A DNA stretch of 64,000 nucleotides from Bradyrhizobium sp. WSM3983 (GCF_000473045.1 NZ_AXAY01000027.1:62001-126000), one strand, 5' to 3'; numbered from the stretch's first letter, positions 45,282-53,955 are shown. A program made the numbers and translations. The notes: generated by a model not told the origin, from the letters alone.

Positions 45282-46100
45282 TCACGTCCCCGGCTTCTCC
45301 ACGTCCCACTCATTCCGGAACACGTGCCCGTCCGTGTCCGTCGCCTCCGCGCGGAATCGCTTCGCGCCGTTGGAGACATAGGAGAAGCGCAGATTGGGAT
45401 CTTCCGAGATTGAGATGCCGCCTTCCATCGACAGCACGGGGCTGTCGTCCTGGGTCAGCTTCAGCTGGTTGATGAAGAAGGCGGGAATATAGAGCTGTGT
45501 CACCTGGTCCATCTGCAGGCCGGAATTGTTGGGATGGCCGATCATGATCTGCGCTTCGCGGATGCGGCTCGCCGGCGCCTCCTCGCGCGCGAATTGCCGG
45601 TAGCGCATTTGGCCGAGGCGGTTCTGGGCATCTTCGGCATTCTTCCCCGCCGGGGCTGAGCAGCCGCCTGACGCCTTCACATGGGTCTTGGAGACGTAGA
45701 GTTGGCCGTCGCTGAGTTCGGCGACCGCATGCACGTCGGTGTAGTTGTTGACGCGCACGCGCGTGGAGATCTCGGTGACGTTGGCATCCGCGCCAAGCTC
45801 GAATTTCGCGGCCATTGGCGCCGGATTACGATCGATCACCAGCGTGATCGAGCGGATGCGGCGGGCATCGCCGGGTGACAGCCTGCTGCGCAGGGTCACT
45901 GGCACAATGGCCGCGTCCTCGGCGCGATAGGGCATTTCGATGGCAATGACGCCGTTGCCGTCGTTCATCGGACGGCTGTTGAAGATGTCCTGCACCAGGC
46001 CCGGCCAGGGATCATAAGCCTCTTCGGCGCCGACAGGCGCGACGAAGGCGATACCGAGCAGTGCGGCGATCAGGGGCAGGCGGCGTGTGCATCCCATCAT
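45282..46100 (-). CDS. quinoprotein-associated SoxYZ-like carrier protein
   Basis: A 272-residue periplasmic protein with a fused SoxY-like and SoxZ-like domain. The signal peptide ends at PVGAEE. The first domain spans about 25-150, with the carrier cysteine in KASGGCSAPAG near 155. The SoxZ-like part follows, with IREAQIMIGHPNNSGLQMDQ and LSMEGGISISEDP. Such fusions occur with PQQ alcohol dehydrogenases as part of a proposed relay system; the exact chemistry is not settled. ATG 46100 has AGGAC ahead. It is followed upstream by the metallohydrolase gene (47-bp gap). Confidence 0.88.
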   Translation of the reverse strand: MMGCTRRLPLIAALLGIAFVAPVGAEEAYDPWPGLVQDIFNSRPMNDGNGVIAIEMPYRAEDAAIVPVTLRSRLSPGDARRIRSITLVIDRNPAPMAAKFELGADANVTEISTRVRVNNYTDVHAVAELSDGQLYVSKTHVKASGGCSAPAGKNAEDAQNRLGQMRYRQFAREEAPASRIREAQIMIGHPNNSGLQMDQVTQLYIPAFFINQLKLTQDDSPVLSMEGGISISEDPNLRFSYVSNGAKRFRAEATDTDGHVFRNEWDVEKPGT

Positions 46101-46147
46101 GGTCGTGGTCCTGCGAGGACGAAGCAGTGATGAGCGTAGCGCGTCCG

Positions 46148-47074
46148 CTACTCCCATTCAATTTCTGAAAATGTTGCGGTTGCGTTGCGGGCGTTGTAGT
46201 CGTCGAAGAGATCCCAGTTGGAGCGCTCGGAGGAGGCCGCCTTGTCGGCGGCTGCCCGGATCGGGTCGCCCCTCTTGTTCAGTGCGCGCACGTCCGACAG
46301 CAGCGTCGAGAGATAACGCAGTTCATCGGCCAAAGCGGCTGGCCAGTCGCTCACAGGGCCGTGACCGGGAACGACGCGGACCGCCGGAACGGCCTCCAGC
46401 TCTTTCAGCAAGGCAAGCCAGCCGCGAATGCTGCCATCCATCACCGGAATGTGGCGGAGAAAGACCAGATCGCCTGCGAACAGCGTCATCGTGGTCTCGT
46501 CGAACACCGTCAGATCGTTGTCGCTGTGCGCGGTCGGCCACGCCCGCAAGGTCAACTGCCGTGACCCGAGATCGAGCGTCATGGTGTCCTTAACGAGCAT
46601 AGTGGGCGGCACGATTTTGACGGGATCGATCAATTCGCTGCCCATGATGCGCCTAAAATTGTCGAGGTAATACGGCCCGCGCGTCGCCAGCGCCTGCGGC
46701 AGCTTGCTGTGGCCAACGAAGCCGGTTCCCTCTGCGACAAAGGCCGCATTGCCGAAGACGTGGTCGGGATGACCATGGGTGTTGATGACGTAGCGGATCG
46801 GCTTGCTGGTGCGGGCCCGCACCGCGGCCAGCAGTGCTTCGCCTTCACGAAGGCTGCCGCCGGTGTCGATCACGGCCACGGCATCCTCACCGACGATGAA
46901 GCCGACATTGGCAATGTCGCCCTCATTCTCGCGGGTCATCAAGGCGATGGTCCCGGAGTGCACGAAGATTCCCGGTGCGACTTCGCTTACAGGCAATTCG
47001 GCTGCCCCGACGCGTGCTAGCGTCGCTATCCCCAGCAGGGACAGGGCTGCGATCTTTGACGTGAGATGCGACAC
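46148..47074 (-). CDS. quinoprotein relay system zinc metallohydrolase
   Basis: A 308-residue secreted enzyme of the metallo-beta-lactamase fold, related to SoxH. The signal peptide ends at VGAAEL. Zinc motif NTHGHPDHVFG, then AWPTAHSDNDL and VVPGHGPVSD. The start is GTG 47074, after GAGGCGGA. Together with the SoxYZ-like carrier it belongs to the set found beside PQQ dehydrogenases and is probably cotranscribed with it. It is distinct from the B3 beta-lactamase at 17 kb. Confidence 0.88.
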   Translation of the reverse strand: MSHLTSKIAALSLLGIATLARVGAAELPVSEVAPGIFVHSGTIALMTRENEGDIANVGFIVGEDAVAVIDTGGSLREGEALLAAVRARTSKPIRYVINTHGHPDHVFGNAAFVAEGTGFVGHSKLPQALATRGPYYLDNFRRIMGSELIDPVKIVPPTMLVKDTMTLDLGSRQLTLRAWPTAHSDNDLTVFDETTMTLFAGDLVFLRHIPVMDGSIRGWLALLKELEAVPAVRVVPGHGPVSDWPAALADELRYLSTLLSDVRALNKRGDPIRAAADKAASSERSNWDLFDDYNARNATATFSEIEWE

Positions 47075-47201
47075 TATTCCGCCTCAGTTCAGGGTTCGTT
47101 GCGTTGCACTGCAACACATCAAGCCAACACAAAGTTTGGCAAAACATGGTGCGGTCCTGCGTTGCATGGATAGAATTCGAATGAAATGAGGAGGAAGCGC
47201 G
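47075..47201. promoter_or_regulatory. divergent promoter region with TGCGTTGCA repeats
   Basis: The 127-bp gap between the metallohydrolase and the XoxJ-type gene holds TGCGTTGCA at 47100-47108 and again at 47158-47166. The first copy runs into an inverted repeat, GTTGCA-C-TGCAAC at 47103-47115. A shared regulator site for the two divergent relay-gene arms is a reasonable guess. Confidence 0.5.
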
Positions 47202-48077
47202 ATGGAGGCCGGACAACATCGTCGCTGGTTGATTTCGATGTGTGTGATGGCGGCGTCTTGTTTGATCGGCGACGTCGCCCGCGCGCAGACGACCGATAGT
47301 GGTGACCTCTCGTTCGAGCTGGTCGACCCCAAGGTGCTGCGCGTCTGCGCCGACCCGCGCAATCTGCCGTTCTCCAACGAGAAGGGCGAAGGGATCGAGA
47401 ACAAGCTCGCCGAGCTGTTCGCGGACAAGCTCCAGAAGAAGCTCGACTACGTCTTCTTTCCACAGGCCACGGGCTTCGTGCGGATGACGCTGGGCGCGCA
47501 TCGCTGCGACGTCATCATGGGCTTTCCGCAGGGCGACGAGCTCGTGCAAGGCACCAATCCTTACTATCGCACGTCGTACGCGCTGGTTGCGAAAGCAGGC
47601 AGCGGACTTGAAGACGTCGACACGCTCGAGGACCCCAGGTTGAAGGGCAAGCATGTCGGCATCGTCGCCGGCACGCCACCGGCGACCAACATGGCACTCG
47701 CCGGTCTGATGGGCGATGCCAAACCGTATCCGTTGATGATCGACACGCGCTACGACAACTCCGCGCAGGCGATGATCGATGATCTCACCGCAGGCAAGAT
47801 CGACGCCGGCGTGCTGTGGGGACCGATGGCGGGGTACTACGCCAAGAAGGCCGGCTCGCTGCATGTGACGCCTCTGGTGAAGGAAACCACCGGTCCAAAG
47901 CTGGTCTATCGCATCGGCATGGGCGTGCGTGCCGCTGATCAGAACTGGAAGCGGCAGCTCAACAAGCTGATTCAGGATAACCAGGGCGAGATCAACAAGA
48001 TCCTGCTCGACTTCGGCGTGCCGTTGCTGGACGAAAACGACCGGCCGCTCGGTGCGGAGACGAAGAAGGTGCCATGA
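47202..48077 (+). CDS. xoxJ: quinoprotein-associated periplasmic binding protein XoxJ/MxaJ type
   Basis: A 291-residue periplasmic protein of the family 3 binding fold. The signal peptide ends at VARAQ. Family features are LRVCADPRNLPFSNEKGEGIENKLAELFADKL, split here as LRVCADPRNLPFSN and EGIENKLAEL, and CDVIMGFPQGDE. GAGGAGG precedes the ATG. The stop overlaps the CXXCW gene (ATGA). This is the closest match to XoxJ in the window, though it lies 14 kb from xoxF. In other systems XoxJ helps activate or load the quinoprotein. Confidence 0.88.
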   Translation: MEAGQHRRWLISMCVMAASCLIGDVARAQTTDSGDLSFELVDPKVLRVCADPRNLPFSNEKGEGIENKLAELFADKLQKKLDYVFFPQATGFVRMTLGAHRCDVIMGFPQGDELVQGTNPYYRTSYALVAKAGSGLEDVDTLEDPRLKGKHVGIVAGTPPATNMALAGLMGDAKPYPLMIDTRYDNSAQAMIDDLTAGKIDAGVLWGPMAGYYAKKAGSLHVTPLVKETTGPKLVYRIGMGVRAADQNWKRQLNKLIQDNQGEINKILLDFGVPLLDENDRPLGAETKKVP

Positions 48078-48646
48078 AGCGGCCTCTTGCCGCTGCGCTC
48101 GTCGCCGCCATGCTGGCGGCGCCGGCCGTCGCGCAGCAAGATTCGGCGCAGCAGCAGGAGCCGTTCGAGCCCGAGGGCTACCGCACCGACAATTACCGCG
48201 CGCCGGTGCCGGCGACGCTGGAAGGCGCGCGCGTGCTGACGACGGCGGAGACCGAGGCGATCTGGCGCGCGAAGAGCGGTGCCTTCATCGACGTGCTGCC
48301 GCGCGCCCCGAAGCCGAAGAACCTTCCCGCAGGCACGCTGTGGCGCGATGCGCCGCGGAAAAACATTCCCGGCAGCATCTGGCTGCCGGATACTGGCTAC
48401 GGCGCATTGGCGCCGGCGATGGACGAGTATTTCCAGCGCGGTCTCGCGCAAGCCTCGCACGGCGACAAGACCGCGCTGCTCGTGATCTATTGCCTCGCCG
48501 ATTGCTGGATGTCCTGGAATGCCGCCAAGCGCGCGCTGGCTTACGGTTATTCCAATGTCGCCTGGTATCCAGAGGGGACGGATGGCTGGGAGCACGCCAA
48601 GCTGCCCACCGACGAGGCGCAGCCGGAGCCGCGGCCGGAGCAGTGA
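48074..48646 (+). CDS. PQQ-dependent catabolism-associated CXXCW protein
   Basis: A 190-residue secreted protein. The signal peptide ends at PAVAQQ. The defining motif is YCLADCWMSWNAAKRA near residue 140 (Cys-Leu-Ala-Asp-Cys-Trp). The fold is rhodanese-like. It is translationally coupled to the XoxJ-type gene (ATGA overlap). Such proteins are found only near PQQ dehydrogenases, as far as I know, and their redox or assembly role is unproven. Confidence 0.9.
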   Translation: MKRPLAAALVAAMLAAPAVAQQDSAQQQEPFEPEGYRTDNYRAPVPATLEGARVLTTAETEAIWRAKSGAFIDVLPRAPKPKNLPAGTLWRDAPRKNIPGSIWLPDTGYGALAPAMDEYFQRGLAQASHGDKTALLVIYCLADCWMSWNAAKRALAYGYSNVAWYPEGTDGWEHAKLPTDEAQPEPRPEQ

Positions 48647-48694
48647 GCGAATCGATGGGTCCTGCGATCACGGTGTCGGAGAGACGCGCAATCC

Positions 48695-48780
48695 GTCATT
48701 GCTAGTGCAGCGAAGCAATTCAAGAATCCCTCCGCGGAGGGACTCTGGATTGCTTCGCCGCAAGGGCTCCTCGCAATGAC
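48695..48780. repeat. 86-bp nested palindromic repeat
   Basis: Three nested pairs: GTCATTGC at 48695-48702 with GCAATGAC at 48773-48780; GCGAAGCAAT at 48710-48719 with ATTGCTTCGC at 48749-48758; and the central palindrome CCCTCCGCGGAGGG at 48728-48741. It lies between convergent genes. This type of element is one I associate with Bradyrhizobium intergenic spaces. Confidence 0.8.
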
Positions 48781-48799
48781 GATGTGGTGGAGCGTCGCC

Positions 48800-49099
48800 C
48801 TACTGCTTCTGCAGCTTCGTCAGCGTGCCCGCGCCATCCGTGTCGGTCGCGGTGTAAGTCACCCTGTCGCCAGCGTGGACGGCGTCCAGCATCGCGGCGT
48901 CCTTGGCCTTGAACTGTTGCAGCGCGCCGGCGCCGCCGGCACTGCCGCCGACCGTACCCTTTTGCGTTTGCTGGATCGAGATCGTGTTGTTGAGCCGATC
49001 GATCCTGGTGACCATTCCGGTCATGTCGTCAGCAAAGGCGCTGGACGAGAGCATGGTGACGGCTGCAGCGCCTGCGAGGATGAATTTTGCTGTTCCCAT
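48800..49099 (-). CDS. small periplasmic CusF/DUF1344-like protein
   Basis: A 99-residue product with a signal peptide ending at AFADD. The mature part begins MTGMVTRIDRLNNTISIQQ and has a beta-barrel pattern with DRVTYTATD, like the DUF1344/CusF small OB-fold proteins. The Met and Thr content is modest, so metal binding is uncertain. GGGAGG precedes ATG 49099. It is a separate unit, 134 bases after the ABC-associated gene. Confidence 0.75.
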   Translation of the reverse strand: MGTAKFILAGAAAVTMLSSSAFADDMTGMVTRIDRLNNTISIQQTQKGTVGGSAGGAGALQQFKAKDAAMLDAVHAGDRVTYTATDTDGAGTLTKLQKQ

Positions 49100-49233
49100 C
49101 GAGGCCTCCCGGCGTTGAAGATTCACAGGACAAGCCATCGTAGATCGATTTGGTTCCGGCAGATAACATGGCAACATTAAGGATGGCGTTGATATCGCGG
49201 GAACTTTTATGAAAGCCGACAGCGGGGCTGACG

Positions 49234-49848
49234 CTATTCCATTTCCTGCTGGATGACGCGGCCGAGCGCGAACAGGCGCTGGTCGATCGTGGTCGGAACC
49301 TCGCAGACGAAGCGCACCACCTTGCGGCGGTCCTCGAAAATGCGAGTCTCCCAGATCAGCTGGTTGCTCATCGCATCGACCTTGGTGTCGTCGCGCGGCG
49401 TGGCGTCCTGCAGCGCCTGGAGCTGGATCGTCTCCTCGCGGATCTTGTCGGCGGCCTCGCGCTGCTTGCGGCTGACCCGTTCGAGCCCGCTCATGACCTG
49501 GGCGCGCTGGGCATTGAGGGTGTCGAACAGGCCGGCGAACAGCAGCTTTGCGTTGGCGGTCTTGTCGGCGGCGGCGCCGGTCAAAAATTCCTTCACCGAT
49601 TTCTCGGCCTCGTCCAGCGGCGTCTTGCGTGCCGCCAGCTTCGAGACCAGCGCGCTGACCTTGCTGTCGTCCTTCCACTTGCTCGCGGCGTCGTCGAGCG
49701 CAGGGCCGGCCCAAACGGCGGCGAGCGAGATCTCGGGTACCTTGGCCTGCGCACACGGCCAGTCGGGATAGCGGGGATCGGCTGCGCGTGCGGCGGTGGC
49801 CGAGACCGCCAACGCAAGGGTCGCCATGGCAAGTGTCCGAACCATCAT
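49234..49848 (-). CDS. secreted helical protein linked to the PQQ-associated ABC system
   Basis: A 204-residue exported protein. The signal peptide ends at AARAAD. The mature part is mostly helical, with charged heptad-like stretches (VSRKQREAADKIREETIQ), two cysteines (WPCAQAK and FVCEVPT) and FALGRVIQQEME at the end. Its ATG overlaps the permease stop (ATGA at 49845-49848), so it is the last gene of the propeller-ATPase-permease operon. In the lut cluster an exported protein sits in a similar place. Confidence 0.8.
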   Translation of the reverse strand: MMVRTLAMATLALAVSATAARAADPRYPDWPCAQAKVPEISLAAVWAGPALDDAASKWKDDSKVSALVSKLAARKTPLDEAEKSVKEFLTGAAADKTANAKLLFAGLFDTLNAQRAQVMSGLERVSRKQREAADKIREETIQLQALQDATPRDDTKVDAMSNQLIWETRIFEDRRKVVRFVCEVPTTIDQRLFALGRVIQQEME

Positions 49849-50693
49849 CCTTCGCCTCCCGCAGGCCCGCGCCGTGCCAGCCCGCGCGAGGGATCATAGG
49901 CATAGATCGCGGCGATCATGAAGACGATTGTGCAGCCGGCGACCACGGCCAGCGAGACCCAGTTGATCTGTCCATAAAGTGCAAAGCGGATCAGCTCGAC
50001 CGCGTGGGTGAATGGATTGGCCTCGCAGAGATAATAGAGATATGGGCTGCCCTCCTGCACGCGCCACAGCGGGTAGAGCGCAGAGGAAGCAAAGAACATC
50101 GGGAAGATGACAAAATTCATCACCCCGGCAAAATTCTCGAGCTGCTTGATGCCGGAGGAGATCAGCATGCCGAGCGAGCCCAGCATCAACCCGGACAGGA
50201 TCAGCGCCGGCAGCACGGTGAGATAGCCGATCGGGGGAGGGGTGATGTCCCAGAACCAGGCGATGATCAGGAACGCATAGACCTGGAGCAGCGACACTGC
50301 GGTGCCCGCGAGCAGCTTGCAGAACAAGAGGAAGCCGCGCGGCAGCGGGCTCACCAGCAGCGTGCGCATATTGCCCATCTCGCGGTCATAGACCATCGAG
50401 AGCGAGGACTGCATGCCGTTGAAGAGCTGGATCATTGCCATCAGCCCCGGCGCGATGAAGACCTCGTAGAGGATGTAGGTTTCGTAAGGCGGGATGATGG
50501 AGATGCCGAGCACCTGGCGGAAGCCGGCAGCGAAGATGAACAGCCACACCAAGGGCCGCACCAGCGCCGAGACGAAACGCTCGCGCTGATGCAGGAAGCG
50601 CAGGCCCTCGCGCCAGACGATGCCGGTGAGGCAGGTCATGTACGCCGAGGCCGAGAAGCCGCGTGGCGCATCGCGCGTGGTGATGCTGCTCAT
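49845..50693 (-). CDS. ABC-2 type permease of the PQQ-associated ABC system
   Basis: A 282-residue inner-membrane protein with six helices in the pattern of ABC-2 exporters, with the conserved entry MIQLFNGMQSSLSMVYDREMGNMRTLLVSPLPR. For brevity the key piece is EMGNMRTLLVSPLPR near residue 100. It resembles PedC-type permeases next to PQQ alcohol dehydrogenases and the membrane part of the lut cluster. ATG 50693 overlaps the ATPase stop. Export rather than import is the usual direction for this fold, so its link to metal supply is indirect. Confidence 0.88.
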   Translation of the reverse strand: MSSITTRDAPRGFSASAYMTCLTGIVWREGLRFLHQRERFVSALVRPLVWLFIFAAGFRQVLGISIIPPYETYILYEVFIAPGLMAMIQLFNGMQSSLSMVYDREMGNMRTLLVSPLPRGFLLFCKLLAGTAVSLLQVYAFLIIAWFWDITPPPIGYLTVLPALILSGLMLGSLGMLISSGIKQLENFAGVMNFVIFPMFFASSALYPLWRVQEGSPYLYYLCEANPFTHAVELIRFALYGQINWVSLAVVAGCTIVFMIAAIYAYDPSRGLARRGPAGGEG

Positions 50694-51496
50694 GGACCGC
50701 CTCCCGGCATGGTTTGCGCGCCGGTCAGGCGCATGAAGGCGGTGTTGACGTCCTGCGCGCCGGGCTCAGTGATGACGCGGCTCATCGGCCCCTGCGCCAG
50801 AACCTTGCCCTGGTGCAGCACCACGAGGTCGTCGCCGGCCATGATCTCGTCGAACAGATGCGTCGCCCAGAGCACGCCGATCCCTTGCTCGGTGACGAGC
50901 TGGCGGACATGGCTGATGATGTCGGCACGCGCCTTGACGTCGAGGCCGACGGTCGGCTCGTCCAGCAGCAACAGCCGGGGCCGGTGCAGCAGCGCGCGGG
51001 CAATCTCGAGCCGGCGCATCTGCCCGCCGGAGAGATCGCGCACCTTGCTGCCGGCGCGGTCGGAGAGGCCAATGCGCGCGAGCAGCTCGGCGCTGCGCGC
51101 AGCCGCCTCGCGGCGGCTGATGCCGTGAAGGGCTGCGTGATAGAGCAGGTTCTGTGTCAGCGACAGATCGAGATCGAGCGTGCGCGGCTGGAACACGACG
51201 CCGAGCAGCCGCAGCGCCTCGCCAGGCGTGCGGCTGATGTCGTGGCCGAAAATGCCGACGCGCCCCGATTGGATGCCGAACAGCCGCGTGATCAGCGAGA
51301 ACAGCGTGCTCTTGCCGGCGCCGTTGAGACCGAGCAGTGCGGTGAAGCTGGCGGGCTGCACGTTGAAGGAGACGTCGATCAGCGCGCGGCGCGGACCGTA
51401 AGAATGGCTGATACCGTCGATCGACAGCGCTGGCGCGGCGGCCGGATCAGGCCGTGGTGTTTCGCGTGGTTCGGCGATGGGAGCAGGGCTGGTCAT
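50690..51496 (-). CDS. ABC transporter ATP-binding protein, PQQ-dehydrogenase-associated
   Basis: A 268-residue ATPase of the ABC-2 group. Walker A is GLNGAGKST, the Q-loop VVFQPRTLDLDLS, the signature DLSGGQMRRLEIARAL, Walker B LLLLDEPTVGLD, and the switch histidine in ATHLFDEI. The ATG overlaps the propeller stop (ATGA). Position and order (propeller, ATPase, permease, exported protein) match the PQQ-associated ABC set and the lut cluster. Which compound it moves is unknown. Confidence 0.92.
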   Translation of the reverse strand: MTSPAPIAEPRETPRPDPAAAPALSIDGISHSYGPRRALIDVSFNVQPASFTALLGLNGAGKSTLFSLITRLFGIQSGRVGIFGHDISRTPGEALRLLGVVFQPRTLDLDLSLTQNLLYHAALHGISRREAAARSAELLARIGLSDRAGSKVRDLSGGQMRRLEIARALLHRPRLLLLDEPTVGLDVKARADIISHVRQLVTEQGIGVLWATHLFDEIMAGDDLVVLHQGKVLAQGPMSRVITEPGAQDVNTAFMRLTGAQTMPGGGP

Positions 51497-52458
51497 GGCG
51501 CGATCGTGATGCCCCAGGGTAATTCGCCCACCTGAATGGTCTTGATCACCTTTTGCGCCGCGACGTCGATGACGGACACGTCGTTCGAGACGCCGTTGGT
51601 GGTGAGGAGATATTTTTCATCCGGCGTGAAGGCCATGTGCCAGACGCGCTGGCCCACCAGCAGATATTTCGTCACCTTGCGCGTGGTGGCGTCGACCACC
51701 GCGACGCGGTTGGCGGGACCGAGTGCAACGAAGGCGGTCTTGTCGTCCTTGGTCATGCCGATGCCGACGGGCTGGATCGCCTCTTTCCTCAACCCCGGAA
51801 TCTCGAAATTGACCTTGCCGATGACTTCGTGCTTCTGCGGGTCGACGATCGACACGGTGCCGCCGATCTCGGAGGATACCCACAATTCGGACGCGTCGTG
51901 CTTGAATTCGGCAAAGCGCGGCCGCGCATCGACCAGCACGTTGGCGACGATCTGGCGCGACGATGTGTCGATGAAATGCGCCATGTTGGTCGTCTCGGAC
52001 GTGTTGATCAGGGTCTTGCCGTCGGGGCTGATGGTCATGCCCTCGGGCTCGACGCCGACCTGGATGTCGCCGAGGCGGGCGCGCTTCTCCAGATCGATCA
52101 CGGTCACCGTGTTGTCGTTCTCGTTGGCGACATAGAGCGTCTTGCCGGCAGCATCCTGGGTGAATAATTCGGGGTCGGGGCCGGAGGGCAGGGTGTCCAC
52201 CACGCCTGGCGTCTTGGCGTCGATCACCTGGATGGTGTCGTCGTCGCCGACCGCGACCATCACGAATTTGCCATCACGGGTAAATTCGATGCCCCGCGGG
52301 CGCTGCCCGACCTTGATGGTTTTTGTCACGGTCCAGCTGTCGGTGTCGATCACCGACACCGTGTTGCTCTTTTCGTTCGACACATAGGCGACGAAGGCAT
52401 GGGCGGGCGTGGCGAACGCGAGTGCTACGAGCACCGTTGCCATCAGCATACGGAACAT
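51493..52458 (-). CDS. PQQ-associated YVTN-type beta-propeller protein
   Basis: A 321-residue periplasmic propeller. The signal peptide ends at PAHAF. Seven YVTN-like blades are visible, with repeats such as VAYVSNEKSNTVSVIDT, LYVANENDNTVTVIDLE and VAVVDATTRKVTKYLLVG. ATG 52458 (MFRMLM) has GGACAG ahead. It overlaps the ATPase gene after it (ATGA). Propellers of this kind accompany PQQ alcohol dehydrogenases, and may be the sensor or binding part of the ABC system. Confidence 0.88.
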   Translation of the reverse strand: MFRMLMATVLVALAFATPAHAFVAYVSNEKSNTVSVIDTDSWTVTKTIKVGQRPRGIEFTRDGKFVMVAVGDDDTIQVIDAKTPGVVDTLPSGPDPELFTQDAAGKTLYVANENDNTVTVIDLEKRARLGDIQVGVEPEGMTISPDGKTLINTSETTNMAHFIDTSSRQIVANVLVDARPRFAEFKHDASELWVSSEIGGTVSIVDPQKHEVIGKVNFEIPGLRKEAIQPVGIGMTKDDKTAFVALGPANRVAVVDATTRKVTKYLLVGQRVWHMAFTPDEKYLLTTNGVSNDVSVIDVAAQKVIKTIQVGELPWGITIAP

Positions 52459-52477
52459 CTGTCCGCGGGCGGTTCTT

Positions 52478-52606
52478 ACCTCCCCCGCTTGCGGGGGAGG
52501 TCGTATCGCATCGCAAGATGCGATACGGGAGAGGGTTCGCGCCTCTTGGGGAGTCTTTGTCGAGGAGATACCCTCTCCCCAACCCTCCCCCGCGCGCGGG
52601 GGAGGG
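52478..52606. repeat. cluster of four hairpins
   Basis: Four perfect inverted repeats in 129 bases: 52478-52501 (11-bp arms), 52502-52527 (11-bp arms closing on GCAA), 52527-52536 with 52570-52579 (GGGAGAGGGT arms) and the 24-bp palindrome at 52583-52606. Together they fill the gap upstream of the propeller gene. The leftward promoter of that operon must pass through or lie inside this element. Confidence 0.8.
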
Positions 52607-52646
52607 AGCACACCCTCTCTGCGGCGGCTCCATCGGATCACATCGC

Positions 52647-53828
52647 TCATTTCAGCTTGCATTTGCTCTCCGGGCGGTCGTAGCCGAGCGTGTCGAGCTC
52701 GGAGACCTGGTGCAGAAACCCTTCTTGCGGCGACACCGACACCACCATGCGGCCGTCGACCAGCAGGATCGGCTGGCGCAGTTGCAGATTCCAATCGCGC
52801 AGGGTCAGCTTCGTGCCCTTGAAGGCCGCGACCGAAAAATCCGGTCCCTTGATGAATTCCGTGACCTTCCTGACGTCGCCGGAATTGGTGCGCGAGGTGG
52901 CCTCGCCAATCATGCGCACTGCTGTCCAGGCCTGCATGTCGAGCGCGGTCATGCGCCGCGAGTTCAGCTTCATGAAGCGGTTCTGCATCTGCGTCGCTCC
53001 CCACTGGTCCTGCGCGGCGTCCCAGCTGCGCGGCACCAGGCCGGCCGAGCCCGCGACGGGCCGCGGATCCCAGGTGCGGTAGGGCAGGTACGCGGCGAAT
53101 ACCTCGCTCTCGTCCGCGGCGACCAGCACGTCATAGGCGGGCGCCTGTTGCGTGAACACCGGCATCTGCCGCTGGATCAGCGTCACGCCAGAGTCCGTGC
53201 GGCGCGCGCCGCCGGTGTCTTCAAAGGTGCGCTCCTGCACGATCTTGGCGCCGAACCGCGTCGCGGCGCGTCGGAGCGCATCGGCGTATAGCTTGTCCTC
53301 GTCATGCGAGCCGACCACCAGCAGCCAGCGCGGCCATCGCTTCCACACCAGATACTGGCCGAGCGCATCCGCCAGCATCGACCGCGTCGGCGCGGTGTGG
53401 ATGACATTGGCCCGGCAATCGGCCTCGCGCAGCCGCTCGTCGATCGCGCCCGCGTTGAACAGCAGCGTGGCACGATCGCGCAGGGCGTCTGCGACTTTCA
53501 ACAACGCATCGGCCGGCAGATCGGTGATGACAAAGCCGTTGCGCGCGGCGAGGTCGGTCGCGGCCTGGACCACGTCCTCACCTTCCTTGATGCGGCGTTC
53601 TTCCAGCGCAAAGCGCTGGTTGAGGAACTTGCCTGTGGTGTTGTTGTCCTCGATCGCGAGCTTCGCGCCGGCGACGCCGTCATTGGCCGCGGGCTGCTCG
53701 ACCAGCGAGAGCGTCGATCTCGTCCCGGCGATGCCGAGATAGCCGACGCCGATCGTGATCGGGTCGGCCGCGAGCACTTGCATCGCCGCCAGACACAGAC
53801 CGATCGAGCCGAGCAACCATCGGATCAT
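52647..53828 (-). CDS. PQQ-associated ABC transporter substrate-binding protein (branched-chain type fold)
   Basis: A 393-residue periplasmic protein with the type I binding fold. The signal peptide ends at QVLAAD. The mature part starts PITIGVGYLGIAGTRSTL. Later segments are GFVITDLPADALLKVADAL, LLVVGSHDEDKLYADALR and VRMIGEATSRTNSGD. AGGAGG precedes ATG 53828. The family stands with the PQQ-dependent alcohol dehydrogenase ABC systems and matches the place of LutA. It is on the same strand as the propeller operon but separated by the hairpin cluster. The ligand is unknown; a rare-earth chelate is a candidate. Confidence 0.87.
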   Translation of the reverse strand: MIRWLLGSIGLCLAAMQVLAADPITIGVGYLGIAGTRSTLSLVEQPAANDGVAGAKLAIEDNNTTGKFLNQRFALEERRIKEGEDVVQAATDLAARNGFVITDLPADALLKVADALRDRATLLFNAGAIDERLREADCRANVIHTAPTRSMLADALGQYLVWKRWPRWLLVVGSHDEDKLYADALRRAATRFGAKIVQERTFEDTGGARRTDSGVTLIQRQMPVFTQQAPAYDVLVAADESEVFAAYLPYRTWDPRPVAGSAGLVPRSWDAAQDQWGATQMQNRFMKLNSRRMTALDMQAWTAVRMIGEATSRTNSGDVRKVTEFIKGPDFSVAAFKGTKLTLRDWNLQLRQPILLVDGRMVVSVSPQEGFLHQVSELDTLGYDRPESKCKLK

Positions 53829-53955
53829 GCTTCCTCCTGAGGTTCTCCCCGGCTTGACCGTCGGTGAAGAATTGTCTCTCTTGAAGCATGACCGATTTGG
53901 CCGGGCTTGCAACCCCGCATTTGGTCGTCGCGACACCACAGGCGGAATCACGATC

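Noticed and set aside
46148..47074. Metallohydrolase as a second beta-lactamase
   Set aside because: It shares the fold, but its neighbours (SoxYZ-like carrier, XoxJ-type, CXXCW) and sequence fit the quinoprotein relay enzyme, not a resistance enzyme.
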